64,000 nt of DNA from Escallonia rubra. Lineage: Eukaryota > Streptophyta > Magnoliopsida > Escalloniales > Escalloniaceae. The DNA lies in NCBI GenBank assembly GCA_033065855.1, contig JAVXUO010001816.1:1-64000 (forward strand). The letters are read 5' to 3'. This document shows, piece by piece, positions 22,030 to 34,387 of this stretch. The stretch's first letter is position 1. Every line of letters begins with the position of its first letter. Both the position numbers and the translations under genes were made by a program. The notes under the pieces were generated by a model. It did no database searches, was not told where the DNA came from, and saw nothing but the letters and a program-made list of their open reading frames with translations.

Positions 22030-22925
22030 TGTGGCACACTGCCTTGAAAGAAATCCCCAGAAAAAGGATTTTTTAGGAATCGCCATCTTAGTTAATAAGG
22101 AAAAACAAGAAAAACCAAAAAATGACTCGAAAGTGTCCAAGAAGGACGACTGATCTTATTGAAACCAAGAGAGGTGTCCGGTAACGAAGTTATGCAAGTG
22201 GAAAGTGTTAGGCACCCGCCACGCCCTTTCGATCTCTACTTCATTTTCAATGATTTTTGGCCTAAAGAACATGTAGCATGCAGAACACAACAAGACTCAC
22301 CCTAAGCTAATTTTTATTATTATTTGCCTTGAACTCGACAACAAGGGTCAAGTGGCCTATGTATCTGATCAGACTAATCGGAATCAAAACTACCATAGTT
22401 TGACACTGGTCCTATGGGAAGTAGTCTACAATTCGAAGCCTAAACTTAGACAAGAAATGATAAGAAAAACTCTTTTTTGTAGCTTTGAAATGAAATGTGA
22501 CTACGGGAAATGGAAAACAATCTATATGATTTATACCCTAAGAAAATTGGTAAAGTTTACCTCGTGATCCAGCTTGCCATGATGACATGGGTATGTTCTC
22601 CGTGGTATCCACGATGCAAAGAACCAAAAAGATATTTTTAATGTGATTTGAATGGCTAAAATTCTCGAGAGAGGTTGGACGTCACTTGACGAAGAAATGA
22701 CGTGTAAACTCTAAAAAGAATAAGCTTAGGAAATAGACTTAATGTATGACCTTTAAAATTGAGGCCAAGACCCTTTTTTATAGAGCTCAGGGTCTCAGAA
22801 TCTGATAAGATTGGCAATACGAATCTGCATGGCTGAAGATAAGTCAAAATAAGTGACAAAATCACACATTGACAAAAGTCAACTAACCGACGAGTTAGTA
22901 AAAAATCGGACGGTGAGGAAGTTTT
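22030..22925 (-). repeat. 3' LTR fragment of B1
   Basis: The plus-strand text starts tgtggcacactgccttgaaa at 22030 and follows the right LTR (26248 onward) through about 850 bases with frequent differences (for example gttaggcacccgc and the cctgtcga-type words), stopping near 22925. The portion equivalent to 27095-27361 is missing. Confidence 0.85.
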
Positions 22926-22984
22926 CACCGTGACAAAGTTCCTCGAACTCGAGACACTGAACCGGGTGATCCATCTTAAAATCA

Positions 22985-23450
22985 TTGAGCAGAATATCCA
23001 AAGAATCATGTGGCCCACTGCGAATCTCCCATTATGGTAAAAAGTCAAAACGACATCATTCAACAAAATTTCACCTTTTGGTGCAATTTATAGGGGATTG
23101 CACCCACCGAGTATATACAAGGTCGACCCAACAGAAGATAAAAAGTGGACAAAATATTCAACACCTGAAACTTAACATCAAAGCTGGCAGAACCCACAGT
23201 CATTGGAAGCTTCACTGTACCAATTACCTCACTTTGAGTGTTATCGTATGCTCAGACGGCTTGGTTAGAAGAAGTGAACTCCGACGGGTCCATTCCAAAG
23301 GCTTGAACAGTGCGTAGGGGACAGATTTTAGAGCAGAACCATTACCTCTAAGGATTAGATAAATCCTTTTATCAAGCCCTTGCATGGTGATATGGAGCGG
23401 GTCATTATGGCTCGGTCCAGTTTTGGGCAAGTCAAACTCGAAAAATGTGA
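22985..23450 (-). pseudogene. Decayed aspartic protease of B1
   Basis: The minus-strand frame 23430-23224 reads GPSHNDPLHITMQGLDKRI, like the N-terminus of Tat-group proteases (HN-ALHI); the expected active site IDNGSALN appears as RGNGSALKSVP, so the catalytic Asp is lost. Farther along (about 23100) a frame reads GAIPYKLHQKVKF, matching the AVPSTLHQKLKF motif of the C-terminal half. Several stops and frameshifts separate the pieces. Confidence 0.65.
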
Positions 23451-23479
23451 GAACATTCCCATAATGTATATCCCCTAGA

Positions 23480-25000
23480 ACCTAGGATAGGTCTTCAGGC
23501 TGGGTTTGGATCAGTCTCTAGGCTTTGCTGAGAAGTTTGATAAGGGCCTCGCAGTGGGAGGACACGTATGGAAATATTGGCTTGGGTCTTTTTTAACTGT
23601 CGAAGGACCTCATCATCTGAACGGTCTTGAGAGAACAATGTATCGAATGTTGCTAGATGGGGTGGAGTCTGGTACATTCAGCCTGATCAGGTTAAGTGGG
23701 ACCCATTGGCACTGGGCCAGAACATATACTCAGTTTCTTCATCGTATTCTTCTTCAATTATGAAGGTCTTTACATCCATAAACTCGTTCCAAGTAATCAC
23801 ATCACAAAAATGTGGTACAAAAGCATAGGCAAACACTGACTTTAGAACTGGCTGGTTGGCTGGAACGATAAGAACGGTCAGTTCCACAACTGATTGGCTG
23901 TCACTAATGTAATTAACCCTATGAGGAGGCATGGGTTCTTTTCGGACATTTGGTTTGACAGGAGGGGAAACTTAAATCTTTTTTATAAGGTCTTGTATAG
24001 CGTGTCGGAGGATGATGCAACCCTTTCCTTAATGGTAATCTCCAAAGGCATTCACATCGTATCCTTCAGATATCACTGCTATTGTGGGGGTAGGCGATAG
24101 TTTTGAAATCATCCCTCTTCTTAGTAACAGTTCAAAAACATTAGGGAGCAGTGCGTTCAAGGGTATGAATCCTTCTAGGCTCTGTAGTAGTTTTTTTATG
24201 TCACTGCTCGAGGTACCTATACGTGTTGACATTATTGGTTGATACTGGCTTAGGCTGCACATTTGAATTCCTTGAGCTGGCTTGGTATGCGCGTGGTGGT
24301 TTTGATTCGCGAGATACCTCCCCCGTTGATGGCGTATTCTATTTATATGAGGGATCTTATGAGAGCTTTGAATGATATGTGATAGTGACCAAAGATATAA
24401 TCGTGGTACACTAGAAGCGAGTTTCTCCTCACCATGTTTGCTTGCTCTTCCTCTGTCGGACGGTCAACCATCTGAGTTGCCTTATTCCTCCACCTCATGA
24501 TGAAAGCTGAAATGAACTCCCTTTGTCCTTGCTTCATGGTTTCCAAATCTCTTCAGGTGATATCTAGGACGGCATTGTACTGGTACTATTTGACAAATTC
24601 TCTCACAATATATTCTCATGTAGGGACTCGCGCTTCATCCAAGTAGGGAACCATCGTGAAGCGGCTCTGGTGAGGGTAAGATAGAACAACTGCATCAATT
24701 GATTCTAGTCTACCCTGTATGGGCCCAACGCTCACATATACATCTTCACATGAATCTTGGGATTTGTGGTTCCATCAAACTTATCCATCTCTGACATTTT
24801 GAACTTGAGGGATAGCCTATCCTCGAGGTTCATAGCTAGGGCACTGAGATCCAAAGGGTCATTGACTCTCATAATCCAAGCAATCTGGGATTCAAGAACG
24901 GCTAATTTGTCCTTCCACTCCGGTACAGCAGGGTTTTTAGTCTTTTTTTTCCTCGAACTCATACATCCAATCAAAATCTGGACCTTTCCTCCTATCAACC
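23480..25000 (-). pseudogene. Decayed Gag of B1 with the gag-protease linker
   Basis: Three minus-strand pieces are in order: 24998-24732 (MDKFDGTTNPKIHVKMY, start of the gag domain), 24546-24343 (MKQGQREFISAFIMRWRNKA, RRNSLLVYHDYIFGHYHISF, the core of plant gypsy gag) and 23677-23495 (SDDEVLRQLKKTQANISI, the linker that precedes protease in Tat-group polyproteins). They lie in different frames with intervening stops, so no protein can be made. Confidence 0.75.
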
Positions 25001-25309
25001 TCTCCTTTTAAAGTTATCCAAATCCTCGGCAATTCGGAGTTGCTGCTACGTTAGGGTAGTAAAACAATTTTGAAGATCCTTCTGAAGTTCACTAATGATA
25101 CGGACAAAATCGGAGAACTATGGAAATTCTTTGGCCATGGGAGTTCATGAGAGTTTTTCGGATGAGTCTCCATACCAACCACGCTTAGCCTTAACTGCAT
25201 AGGGAAAGTTGTCAAAATGGTAATAATACATTACTTATAGATCGAGCTGGCTGGCTCATACCCCAATGGGGGTGAAGGGGAATTTTTCTAGTCTAGAGGG
25301 TATTTCTCG

Positions 25310-25720
25310 AATATTTTGGAAAAAAGGGGCTAACTAACTGTCCGGTTGGTCAGTGTAGTCTGGGGAATATTTCTGAAAATTTTTCAGGAGGATAAAGTTT
25401 CTGACTAACTGTCCGGTCATCTTGGCAGAAAAGGTTTACTTTTGGGAATTCTTCTGGAAATTTTCAGAGGAAAAGATTTTTGGCTAACTGTCCGGTCATC
25501 CTAACGGATAACCGGCAGGTTATTCAGTGGGTTTGAGGATTCATTTCTGGGAACTTTTCTAGAATTTTTTAGAAGGATAAGGTTTCTGACTAACCGTCCC
25601 GGCATCCTGACGGATAACCTGCCAGTTGGTCAGTGGGTTGGATCGGAATAAAAACTAATCATTCAGTTGGGAGAACGGAGAACCGGTGGATAAGTTAGAG
25701 TCTTTCCCTTTTTTGCAAAA
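25310..25720. repeat. Diverged tandem repeats with a CCGGTTGGTCAG-type motif in the B1 leader
   Basis: About four units of 90-110 bases share gactaactgtccggtcatc, then gggaattcttctgga and ttttcagagga-type words (starts near 25335, 25410, 25485, 25585). They lie between primer binding site and gag. Related words occur in the B1 and B2 LTRs and in B2 at 37930-38150 and 41060-41330. Confidence 0.7.
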
Positions 25721-26226
25721 TTACCAGTTTAGCTTACGGAATGCTGGTGGTTTCCCTGCCAACATGTCGTAGGCCAATATAGGTATTCTCCCAATAAAGG
25801 GTAGAACACTGAATGGTCTGTAATGTGAGTTTTTTTCCTTAAAACACTAGTGTAAAGGTCACTCAATTCACTCGACCGTACCATACACTTCATGCCCGTA
25901 ACTATAAAGTTAATAATGGGTGATCATCAGTATGTATACATGTCGTTTAATTTACCAAGAGACCAGGATGAAATTTTAGTACAAGGCATGTGGAGTTTAG
26001 AACTTGATCGAGAGATCGCCTTGAGCCCAGGAGGACCAAAGGCCTCGAGTGTGTCGCTCTCAAATGGGTGGGTCAGGGTGAGATGTGTGCGCGTGTCAGG
26101 TATAGAAATAAAAGCACAAGTACAACAGTTATGTCATATTGTACATAACACAGAAAATACAAGAAACATACAACAAGGCCAAAAATCAATAAAACTTTTC
26201 AAGTCTAGTCTTCTTAGTGTGTTTAG
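25721..26226 (-). other. B1 leader, proximal part
   Basis: Non-coding leader between the primer binding site and the repeat block. The plus-strand open frame at 25892-26275 has no recognisable domain and runs into the primer binding site and LTR, so it is not annotated as a gene. Confidence 0.45.
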
Positions 26227-26244
26227 TCCCCAGCAGAGTCGCCA
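26227..26244 (-). promoter_or_regulatory. Primer binding site of B1
   Basis: TGGCGACTCTGCTGGGGA on the minus strand, three bases from the 5' LTR end at 26248. It is very similar to the site of copy A, linking the two Tat-like families. Confidence 0.8.
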
Positions 26245-26247
26245 TTA

Positions 26248-27361
26248 TGGCGCACTGCCTCGAAAAAAGTCCTAAAAAAATTAGGAGTCCCCATCTTATT
26301 TAATAAGGAAAAAGAAAAAAATGACTTGAAAGAGTCAAAGAAGGACAACTGATCTTATCGAAAGGAAGAGAAGGGTCCGAGGACTAAATTACGCAACGGG
26401 AAGGTGTTAGGCACCCGCTACTCCCTTTCAGTCTCTATTTCGTTTTTAATGATTTTTTTGCCTAAAGAGCATGTAGCATGCATAACACATCAAGACTCGC
26501 CCTAAGCTAATTTGTATTATTATTTCGCTTGAACTCGACAACAGGGGTCAAGTGGCCTACGTATCCCATCGGACTAATCGGAATCAAAATCACCGTAGTT
26601 TGACACTGGTCCTACGGGATGTAGTCTACAATTCAAAGCCTAGATTTTGACAAAGAAATGATATGAAAAACTCTTTTTTGTAGTTTTTAAATGAAATGTG
26701 ACTGCGGGAAATGGGAAACAATCTTTATGATTTATACCCTAAGAAAACTGGTAAAGGTCGCCATTCAGCTTGCCTTGATGACTCGGGGATGTTCTACGTG
26801 GTATCCACGATACAAAGAACCAAAAAGACGTTTTTAAAGTGATTTGAATGGCTAAAATTCTCGCTAGAGGTCGGGCACCACTTCACGAAGAAATTGCGTG
26901 CAAACTCTAAGTAAAAAAAGCTTACGAAATAGACTTAATGTATGACCGTTAAAATGAAGGCCAAGACCCATTTTATAGGGCTCAGGGTCACAAAATCTGA
27001 TAAGTTTGGTAATGCCGACAGGCATGGCTGGAGATAAGTTAGAATAAATGATAAATTTGTAAATTGACAAAAGTCAACTAATCGGCCGGTTTGTCGAAAA
27101 CCGGTCGGTTCACCCCATTTATTAAAATATTTTTTCCCCAAATTTTGGGGCATTATCTAATCCTAATTTCAGTAATCAACTTTGAAATCACAAATTGGAT
27201 GCACCGGATTTGGGATAAGTCATTTCTTAACCATAAAGTAGATTGATTTGATCTTTATATCATGGATTATTCTCCCAAATCATCTTGACAACCTACATCA
27301 CCTAGAATAATCTAGACCATGGACTTGACTAGACTGACTGACTAGACTCAACATGCAATGG
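26248..27361 (-). repeat. 5' LTR of B1, interrupted by C1
   Basis: The plus-strand text starts tggcgcactgcctcg (CA end of the minus-strand LTR) and matches 22030-22925 and 35464-36330. It stops at 27361, where TGTAATATCACAAAC of LTR C1 begins; the tail found in the B2 LTR (to 36765) is absent. Confidence 0.85.
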
Positions 27362-28061
27362 TGTAATATCACAAACTTTGGGAGCGGTTTAAAATAACTA
27401 TCCGTGATCCGAAAAATAAATGGGTAATAAATTTGGGCAATGCTCGGGTAATAGTAGAATATCGAAGCTTAAAAATATTTTGGGGCAAAAATATAATTTT
27501 CAAAAGTTTTGGGGGGACTTATGTAGTTTTTTAAATTTTGAGGGGTCATTTTGCAAATTGTGGAAATTTGTACTTAGGTGTGAAATTTTAAGAAAAAGAA
27601 GCATAACATGATGGTGCCTCTTGCTATTTTTGGCTGGTGACTAATCTGAAGTTTTTTTTTTAATTTTAATTTGGTTTTACCCTAAATGGAAAAGAAAAAA
27701 AAAAGGGGAAGCTGATGAACAGTAGCGGCAAAAACAGGAAGAAGAAACAGAAACATAGAAGAGAAGAGAGAACCAGGGGCTTCGGGGGGGCAGGGAAATC
27801 AGTGAAAGCTAGAGAGGAATTGAAAAATCCTTGAGGGTAAATTTTCCACCTTTTAATGAGTGTGTTCAATGTGTATTTATGTGTGTGCGTGCACATATGA
27901 GTGCAACAGTGTGTGTGCGTGAGTGTGTAACGTATGTATATCTGCGAATTATGGAGATATGGGTGTGTATCAAGTAATGTAGGGTAGGTTAGTATGGGTT
28001 CAATGTGTATATTTAATGGGACTAAGGTCGTGTGTGTGTTCTGAGTGTGTTTCAGAGAGAG

Positions 28062-28065
28062 AGAG

Positions 28066-28131
<66 letters not shown>
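28062..28131. repeat. (GA)n/(GT)n microsatellite
   Basis: A short GA run followed by about 60 bases of GT dinucleotides inside LTR C1; the whole of 27845-28325 is TG-rich. The minus-strand LTR at 33235-33940 shows the complementary CA-rich region. Confidence 0.95.
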
Positions 28132-28779
28132 CAGGTGTGTGAGTGTGTAAGGAAATGTGTGTGATTGTGAGTGATTTATGTGTGTTAGGTGGGTTAGTGG
28201 GTGTTTTTGAATGTTTTGGGCCGTGGTTGGGGGTAGCAATTGAGGTGTGAATGAGTGAAATGTGTGTTAGTATGTGCGGCGGTAAGGTTGAAGATGAGTG
28301 TGTGTGCGTGAAAGTGTGTGTAATGATTTGCACAGTAAGTGTTATTGTCGCTAAAGTTAGGAAATTAATTTAGACAGTTTTTTTACGAATTTTTATAAAT
28401 AGTTAGGGCCAAAATTAGACAAAGTCCAAAGTAGTAACCCCATATTTATGAGACGTACGCTCTGGAATGTTTTGGGAATTCTCGGTGTCCGCAAAGGACG
28501 TTATATTAGGGTATCAATTAGGAGAAATTTCCGATATATTTAACATAGTAAACAAAGTTATTTTAATCTAAAAGTTTTAGGTAAATCTTATTTCACTGAT
28601 ATGCTTCATACTCTAAAATTTTGTGCCATTCCGGGGCTGATAGATATTTTTTGCGAAACTCGCCTTTTATAGCGCTCGGTTAAGACACCGGTTCGCGATT
28701 TTCGGGCGAAATTTTCCTGAAATATGTTTTAACCCAAAAATGACTTTAGGATGCTTAAAATAGTATTTTTTAGATTTTT

Positions 28780-29250
28780 CCAATGCCGAAAACCCTCAAG
28801 GATATTTTTGGTAATTTTACCCGTAAACGATATTTTTGAGTAAATTTGCATATGATAAGGATATTTTAGTGATTTTGCTTATAGAAGGGTCAATTTGATG
28901 ATTTAAGTGTAACATGGGGTATTTTGGTAATTCACCACCCCGAATGGGTATTTTGGTAATTTTACCTATAAGAGGTATTTTAAGGTAAATTCACATACCA
29001 TAAGATTGTTTGAGTGATTTTACTCGCGGAAAGGCTGTTTTTGTGATTCAAGTGTAAGAGGGGGTATTTTGGTAATTTGCCACCCCGAGGGGTATTTTGG
29101 TAATTTGACCTAAGAAAGGAATTTTTGGATAAATTGCATACGGTTGGGTTATTATTGTGATTCTACTTACATGAAGACCATTTTGGTGATTTAAGTCTGA
29201 AATGGGCATTTTGATAATTTTACGTACGCGGTGAAGGAGGTTTATTTTGG
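28780..29250. repeat. Degenerate ~135-bp repeats in LTR C1
   Basis: Words such as gggtattttggtaattt, gtgatttaagtgtaacatgg and aaggtaaattcacata recur in the same order about three times (starts near 28850, 28990 and 29110). Internal half-units of about 45-60 bp are also visible. Confidence 0.75.
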
Positions 29251-30600
29251 GAGTGTGTGTGAACATGTATTGAGTTATAATATTGTATTGTAGGTTGTGT
29301 TCTAATAATTCGATTATTCTGTTTAGGGTAAAGCTAAAGACTTCCGGTTAGCATAATTTAGCTGCGGATCCTAGGTAAGGACTTTCGTCCGAACCCTAAT
29401 TTTGATAACTCGTACGCCTTTGATTCACTTATGACTAATGTCAAACTCTGAATTATGTATTGATATCAACATGTAATTGCCCAGAAAACCCCAATATTGA
29501 ATCTGAATCGTTTATTTTTAAATCTTGTGATACTCGCCTATTGTTGCATGCTGAGCAAATTTGATAACTATTTGTATCTGTTCTTCTGAATTGTTGAACG
29601 GTATTGTTTTTTGGACCCAAATTGATTTCGGTGATTTGAGCTTATGTTAACACTCATTGATATTGTTGATTATTCTGTGTTGACCTGGGTATCCGTTCTG
29701 TGGGGAGGCGGTATAAGGCTGGATTGTTACTGCTTCCTACGGGGAAGCAGGCTAGTTCCTTGACTGATGAAGAGGGCTAGTAATTATATTATGGTACATC
29801 ATGCATGTGTACGGCTTTGCCTGAATGGCATCGCTACCGTCCAGGATCAACATTGATTTTTTTATTTTATATGCTATGTATATTGCCGTGACTGTTACAG
29901 AAATGACTGGAAAGTATTATCTGAAATAATTTGTGCTTGTGCTGAAATCCCTTGAGAAATTTTCATTGTATTTCGTAAAGGACTGTCTCAGATGATCTGT
30001 GTGCGTTTTGAAATTCTTTGGAAAACCATCATCGTATTTTGGATTGATGGCTTTGAAGATGATCTTTAATTGATCGTTCTGGAACCCATCATGATTATTA
30101 TTGTTTATTTTGGTATCTATATCTGATGAATTTGAGCATTTTGGAAATCATTGAGTTTCTGACCGTATTCTGGAAATTTTCGTCGGCTGGATTCTTTGGA
30201 ATCGTTTTGTAATTTTTTTGTTAGTCCTTGTACGACCTTACTGAGCTCTCAAAAGCTTACCCTTCATTTAATTCCCTTCTGCAGGTGATGATCAGCTATA
30301 GAATGCTTGGGAATGGGTTTAGAGTCTGAGTGAGATTCCGATGAGCCCATCACCACGGTATAGTAAGACCCCTGCGCGGGTCGGTACTGTTATTTGTTCT
30401 TAGGAATTTGAATTGAGAAGGACCAAAGCTATAATAGTTTAAGCTAAGCAGTTTGTAATCTAGTATTTTAAGAAATCTGGATTGATGCTGAATTAGATGA
30501 TTTAGAATATGTGTTGGTGAACAGGTTTGATGTGATCTGGTAGGTTAACGTCTCAGGAGTTCGGGGCGACGGAGCTCCGGATTTCCAGGAATGTTACAGT

Positions 30601-30612
30601 TGGTATCAGAGC
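30601..30612 (+). promoter_or_regulatory. Initiator-Met primer binding site of C1
   Basis: TGGTATCAGAGC, complementary to the 3' end of plant initiator tRNA-Met, two bases after the LTR end CA at 30598. Confidence 0.92.
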
Positions 30613-32330
30613 AGTTCGGTCTGGTGGTATTAAGAGTATAAGTATATGATTATGTAGGCACATGACCGAGAATAAGTATATGATCCTGCAGGTGCGGAAC
30701 CATAGAGTATAGGTAACCCGATTCTGTAGAACCGTATCCGGTTAATGGGAATGGGCATGATAAGGGTAGAGTTAAGATGTCTGTCTTTAGGGTTAGGAAG
30801 TCTACCTTTAACTTGTAAGTGTATTGTTCTTTAGACACGGGTAGTATAACTCTGATAAGTGTACAGTGAATAGGTATGGTCTACATTCAGAGCACTGGCA
30901 GTGGAGATAGTACGATGGGCCGAGAGGTCCCCGATAGATGAGATTCTAATAGGTTTGTATAAGATGAGCGAGGATTTTTCCCAGTATTGAGAATACCCGA
31001 CCAAATAATCCCTAGGTTGGGAAATATACTGTGTTGAGGCTTTATGATTGTAAAGGGGTATCTCTACTTAATAGGGGGAATGATAGAACCCAGAACCGAT
31101 GGTAGCAGTTTTGAACACTAGGAACCCGATTCTGACTTGACGTCACAGGATCTGGCTAATCAGTAGCCAGGAGTACCGAATTTGGTTCAACCATAACCAC
31201 AACCTCGAGATGAGAGTATCTTGAGTGAACTTAACAAATGAGATGCAATTAGTTTTAGGGGTTATTGGACCCTATAAACGCTGTAAACTGGATTAGCAAA
31301 ATTGAGGAAAATTTTGAGCAACTGATTGTATAAATTTTGAGCAACTGTAAGTGAAGTGACAAAGGATTGAATTTGATGTGCATAAACTGAGAGAGGAGGC
31401 AGGTTAGTGGTGGAAAATGGTAGCGAAGAGCAAACAGATTTGTAGGAGCTACCAGTCATCAGCAAAAATTTTGTATAGTCGGCACAGCACGATGCCCAAG
31501 GTTAAAGTTTAGGGAAAAATTAGGGATTTAGGCCCACTTCAGTTCGGTGGTATCGAGATCTGGATAAAGTTCTGAAATTCGATCGAGTCATGATATAGGA
31601 TTTAGGATAGCGTAGGGTGAAGGCGCTCAACCAGCTCACAGTACTAAAGTTGAACCATCGCAGAGTTCCGAAGGTTGACCTACCTAGAGTACTGGTTAAG
31701 GTAGCAGGTTCGTTTTTTCGGCCACCCTATGTGTCGGGTATGGGAGAAGTCAGAGTGGTGAGTTATGTTATAGATTGACCGGATGATGTTTTAGGTATGG
31801 CAGTATGGAGCATTAAGTTTGAAACTGTCTTTTTGCGAGAAATAATCAGTCAACTTTTGTCATACACCTATAGCTAATGTAACAGCGAACAATGTTCCTC
31901 GGCAAAAAAGAGGACAAGTTTAGTAGGGGCAGATGCCCAGAACATCAGCTAAATTTTGTTCAATATCCGCTTAGAATGTTGTCACATCCGATGACATGCT
32001 GTCAGGTACCCTAAAGGTTAACCTATTAGATGCCCATATATAGTTTGAGTCTAGAGCGTCATATTATTTGGTATCCCTTACTCTGGCACAGTAATTGAGG
32101 GTGAAGGCTTGTCCTTTACGAACTGATATTGGGATAGGCATCCCGTCGGGGGAATCTGTGACTGTTTCTACGGCTTTCAGTGGCTATACTGTCTATGTTG
32201 CGGATTAGGATCTTCTTGTGGATCTTATCCTATTTGTTGTTCGAGGATTGATATCATCCGAGGCACGGATTGATTACACTTGATGCTCGATAGGCAATTA
32301 ATGATGAGCATCTATATGAGTTTCGATGGT
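30613..32330 (+). pseudogene. Decayed internal region of C1 with protease traces
   Basis: No long frame survives. Near 32010-32290 the plus-strand translation, ignoring stops, reads GTLKVNLLDAHI, SRASYYLVS, GIPSGESVTV, DLLVDLILFVVRGL and ARIDY, the order of the Tekay/Del protease (active site, SFVS, DLI, IDC region). Upstream, 30613-31990 is presumably gag, but I cannot recognise domains. RT onward is missing. Confidence 0.5.
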
Positions 32331-32339
32331 CGTCTTTAT

Positions 32340-33229
32340 CTTAAAGTAAGGTTTTAAAGGTAGATAATGCTTTCTCATATCAAAAACTAAACAGAGTCCA
32401 ATGATATTCGATAACAAATCAGAATAAAATATACGAGATCAAATATGATGAATTGAATTTCGGATAAAAATCCCTTACCTTAGTCCAAAGTTATGCTAAA
32501 TCAAGCAGCCTCAATCCGTATTCTTCTGAATCAACCTAAATTGAGCAATTTCATTATCAGAATACACTCTAGCCTTACATTACCTTAAACCCAATACCAA
32601 ATCCCTAAATCTTGCTCACTCATACTCTTAAAATAATCAAAACCAAAGCAGATCCCACAAATGACCAAACCTAGCCAGAAAACCCCACACACTGCTCAAG
32701 ACTTAATAATAACCCAAAATTCTAATTAAATCCTTCAAAAATATTTTTGTGACTTGAAACAGCATAAAAACTTAAAATATGAATTTTTTTAACTTTTGAA
32801 TATTTTCCAATTAAAAGTATTTTTAAATGCAATAAAAGTCCATAAATAGTCATAATTATTTCTAACTCAAATCAAAATCCCATAATTTTTCTAATAGCTT
32901 CTTAATATATATAAAAATATAGAAACTGATATGAATTTAAAAAGCAATAAAACCATTTTTAAATCATTTGTTTCGCTAAATCGAATGCGATACAAATAAA
33001 GGTACCAAATCAACTTTGAAATTGCTCAAACTTAATCTGGGACCTCTTTATACTATGGAAACATTACTATAATTTTTTCAAAATTTAATGTGAATTTCAA
33101 AGACTCAAAACGAACTTTAGAAAAGTCAAACTTGCAAAACATTATTTAAAATACTAAATAATTTTAGAAAAATATGAAATTTTGGCTAGAAATTATAATA
33201 TAGCCTAAGGTACCCTACTAAACAATTTC
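32340..33229. other. AT-rich stretch, nothing recognised
   Basis: Strongly A/T-rich, with no coding frame and no clear repeat. It may be the 3' part of the minus-strand LTR that ends at 34387, but I cannot place an LTR boundary. Confidence 0.4.
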
Positions 33230-34387
33230 ATGAGCTAACGACTATTGTGCGCCAACCCACGCACGCACTGAGCACAACGGAGCACATGATACACATGTAC
33301 AAGCACAAGGTACCACCCAACAGCACATACCCCACATACCCACTTCTTTTTTCTTTCTCTCCTCCCTGCACATACTCTGAACACATTGTAGACCTTGCAC
33401 GTTACCCTCACCACTAGCAAACTACACACATTACACTTGCACACACAATACCAACAATTACACATGCTACACACACACACACACACACAGAGAACAAACA
33501 CCCACACTGCACACACCCATGCACATAACGCTTGCAGGCGCACGCACGCGCGCGCGCACACACACACACACAGTGTATACGCACGCACAGAGGCGCGCGC
33601 ACACACACACAAACACAAACACACTTCACGGCCAACTATGGTGTCCAACTACAGTCACAGTTCACACACTAAATCATGCACACTCCAAACATAGTTTTCA
33701 CACACTTTAGACACACTCATGACACACACAGACACGCATACACAAGCACACACACTCTCTGTCACAACAATCCCTCTTCCTTGCCCCTACACACACATAC
33801 ACTCACTCATTCATTCACTCACACACACGCGAGCGCGTGCGGCCACCATGGCTATTCTCACACTCTCCTCTCACAGCTGTTCCCCCTCCCCTTCACTAAA
33901 ATACATACACAGTTTCACATTACCTGCGCCGTACACTAAAACAATTAAAAGGAAGAAAATGGGTCAAAGCTTACTAGAAATCGAACCCCTTCGCCGGATT
34001 CTGACACCAATCTCTTGTTCAGATCTCGCTTTCTCTTTCTAGTTGTAACCAAAAAGTGGGATATAAGTCCCAAATGCTCAATTTTCTCATGTTCCATCTC
34101 TACATTGACTTTCCAAAAGTAAAGAGTTGACAAAAGAAATAGATTATTATTTTTTTAATTATCTCATAACCTCAATTCAATTTAAATTTCAATTGACCAC
34201 CTTTTAACTTCCATTAACTGCCTATTATACCCAGCTTCACTAATCTACAACCTCTGGTTATTTAAAAATGTCGCTAAAGGTTGCTAAAAATATCGCTTAT
34301 GCCCATCGATGCTAAATATTGCTTATAAAATTGTCGCTAAAGAAATTAAATAACCAGCTAGAAAAGACCAAGGTTTTGGGTATTACA
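33230..34387 (-). repeat. Minus-strand Tekay-like LTR, 5' part
   Basis: The minus-strand LTR begins TGTAATACCC at 34387, preceded on the minus strand by a purine-rich tract (cctggagagaa) and a pol-tail-like sequence. Inside are gtcgctaaa words and a CA-rich block (33235-33940, including CACACA and CGCGCG runs) equivalent to the TG-rich block of C1 and C2. The 3' end of this LTR is not identified. Confidence 0.65.

Larger units (their letters stand above)
22030..27361 (-). mobile_element. Deleted Tat-like Ty3/gypsy element B1 (gag-protease only)
   Basis: Two LTR pieces in the same orientation (22030-22925 and 26248-27361) flank a minus-strand leader, gag and protease. RT, RNase H, integrase, the polypurine tract and the start of the 3' LTR are missing. 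The junction between protease and LTR lies at about 22925-22985. The right LTR is interrupted at 27361 by LTR C1. Confidence 0.75.
27362..30598 (+). repeat. LTR of Tekay-like element C1 (3.24 kb)
   Basis: It starts TGTAATATCACAAAC and ends GGAATGTTACA, followed two bases later by the Met primer binding site, so this is a 5' LTR on the plus strand. It contains a GT-rich segment, a region of ~135-bp degenerate repeats, the shared module with tttaacatagtaaacaaag (about 28535), and near the 3' end ctgagctctcaaaagcttac followed by ttctgcaggtgatgatcag, also found in C2 and in reverse at about 51050. The length suits the Tekay/Del group, which is known for long LTRs. Confidence 0.8.

Noticed and set aside
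24757-25011. 84-codon plus-strand frame
   Set aside because: It is the complement of the recognisable B1 gag start on the minus strand.
33395-33940. Open frames rich in His/Thr and Cys/Val
   Set aside because: Artefacts of CA/TG dinucleotide repeats in the LTR.
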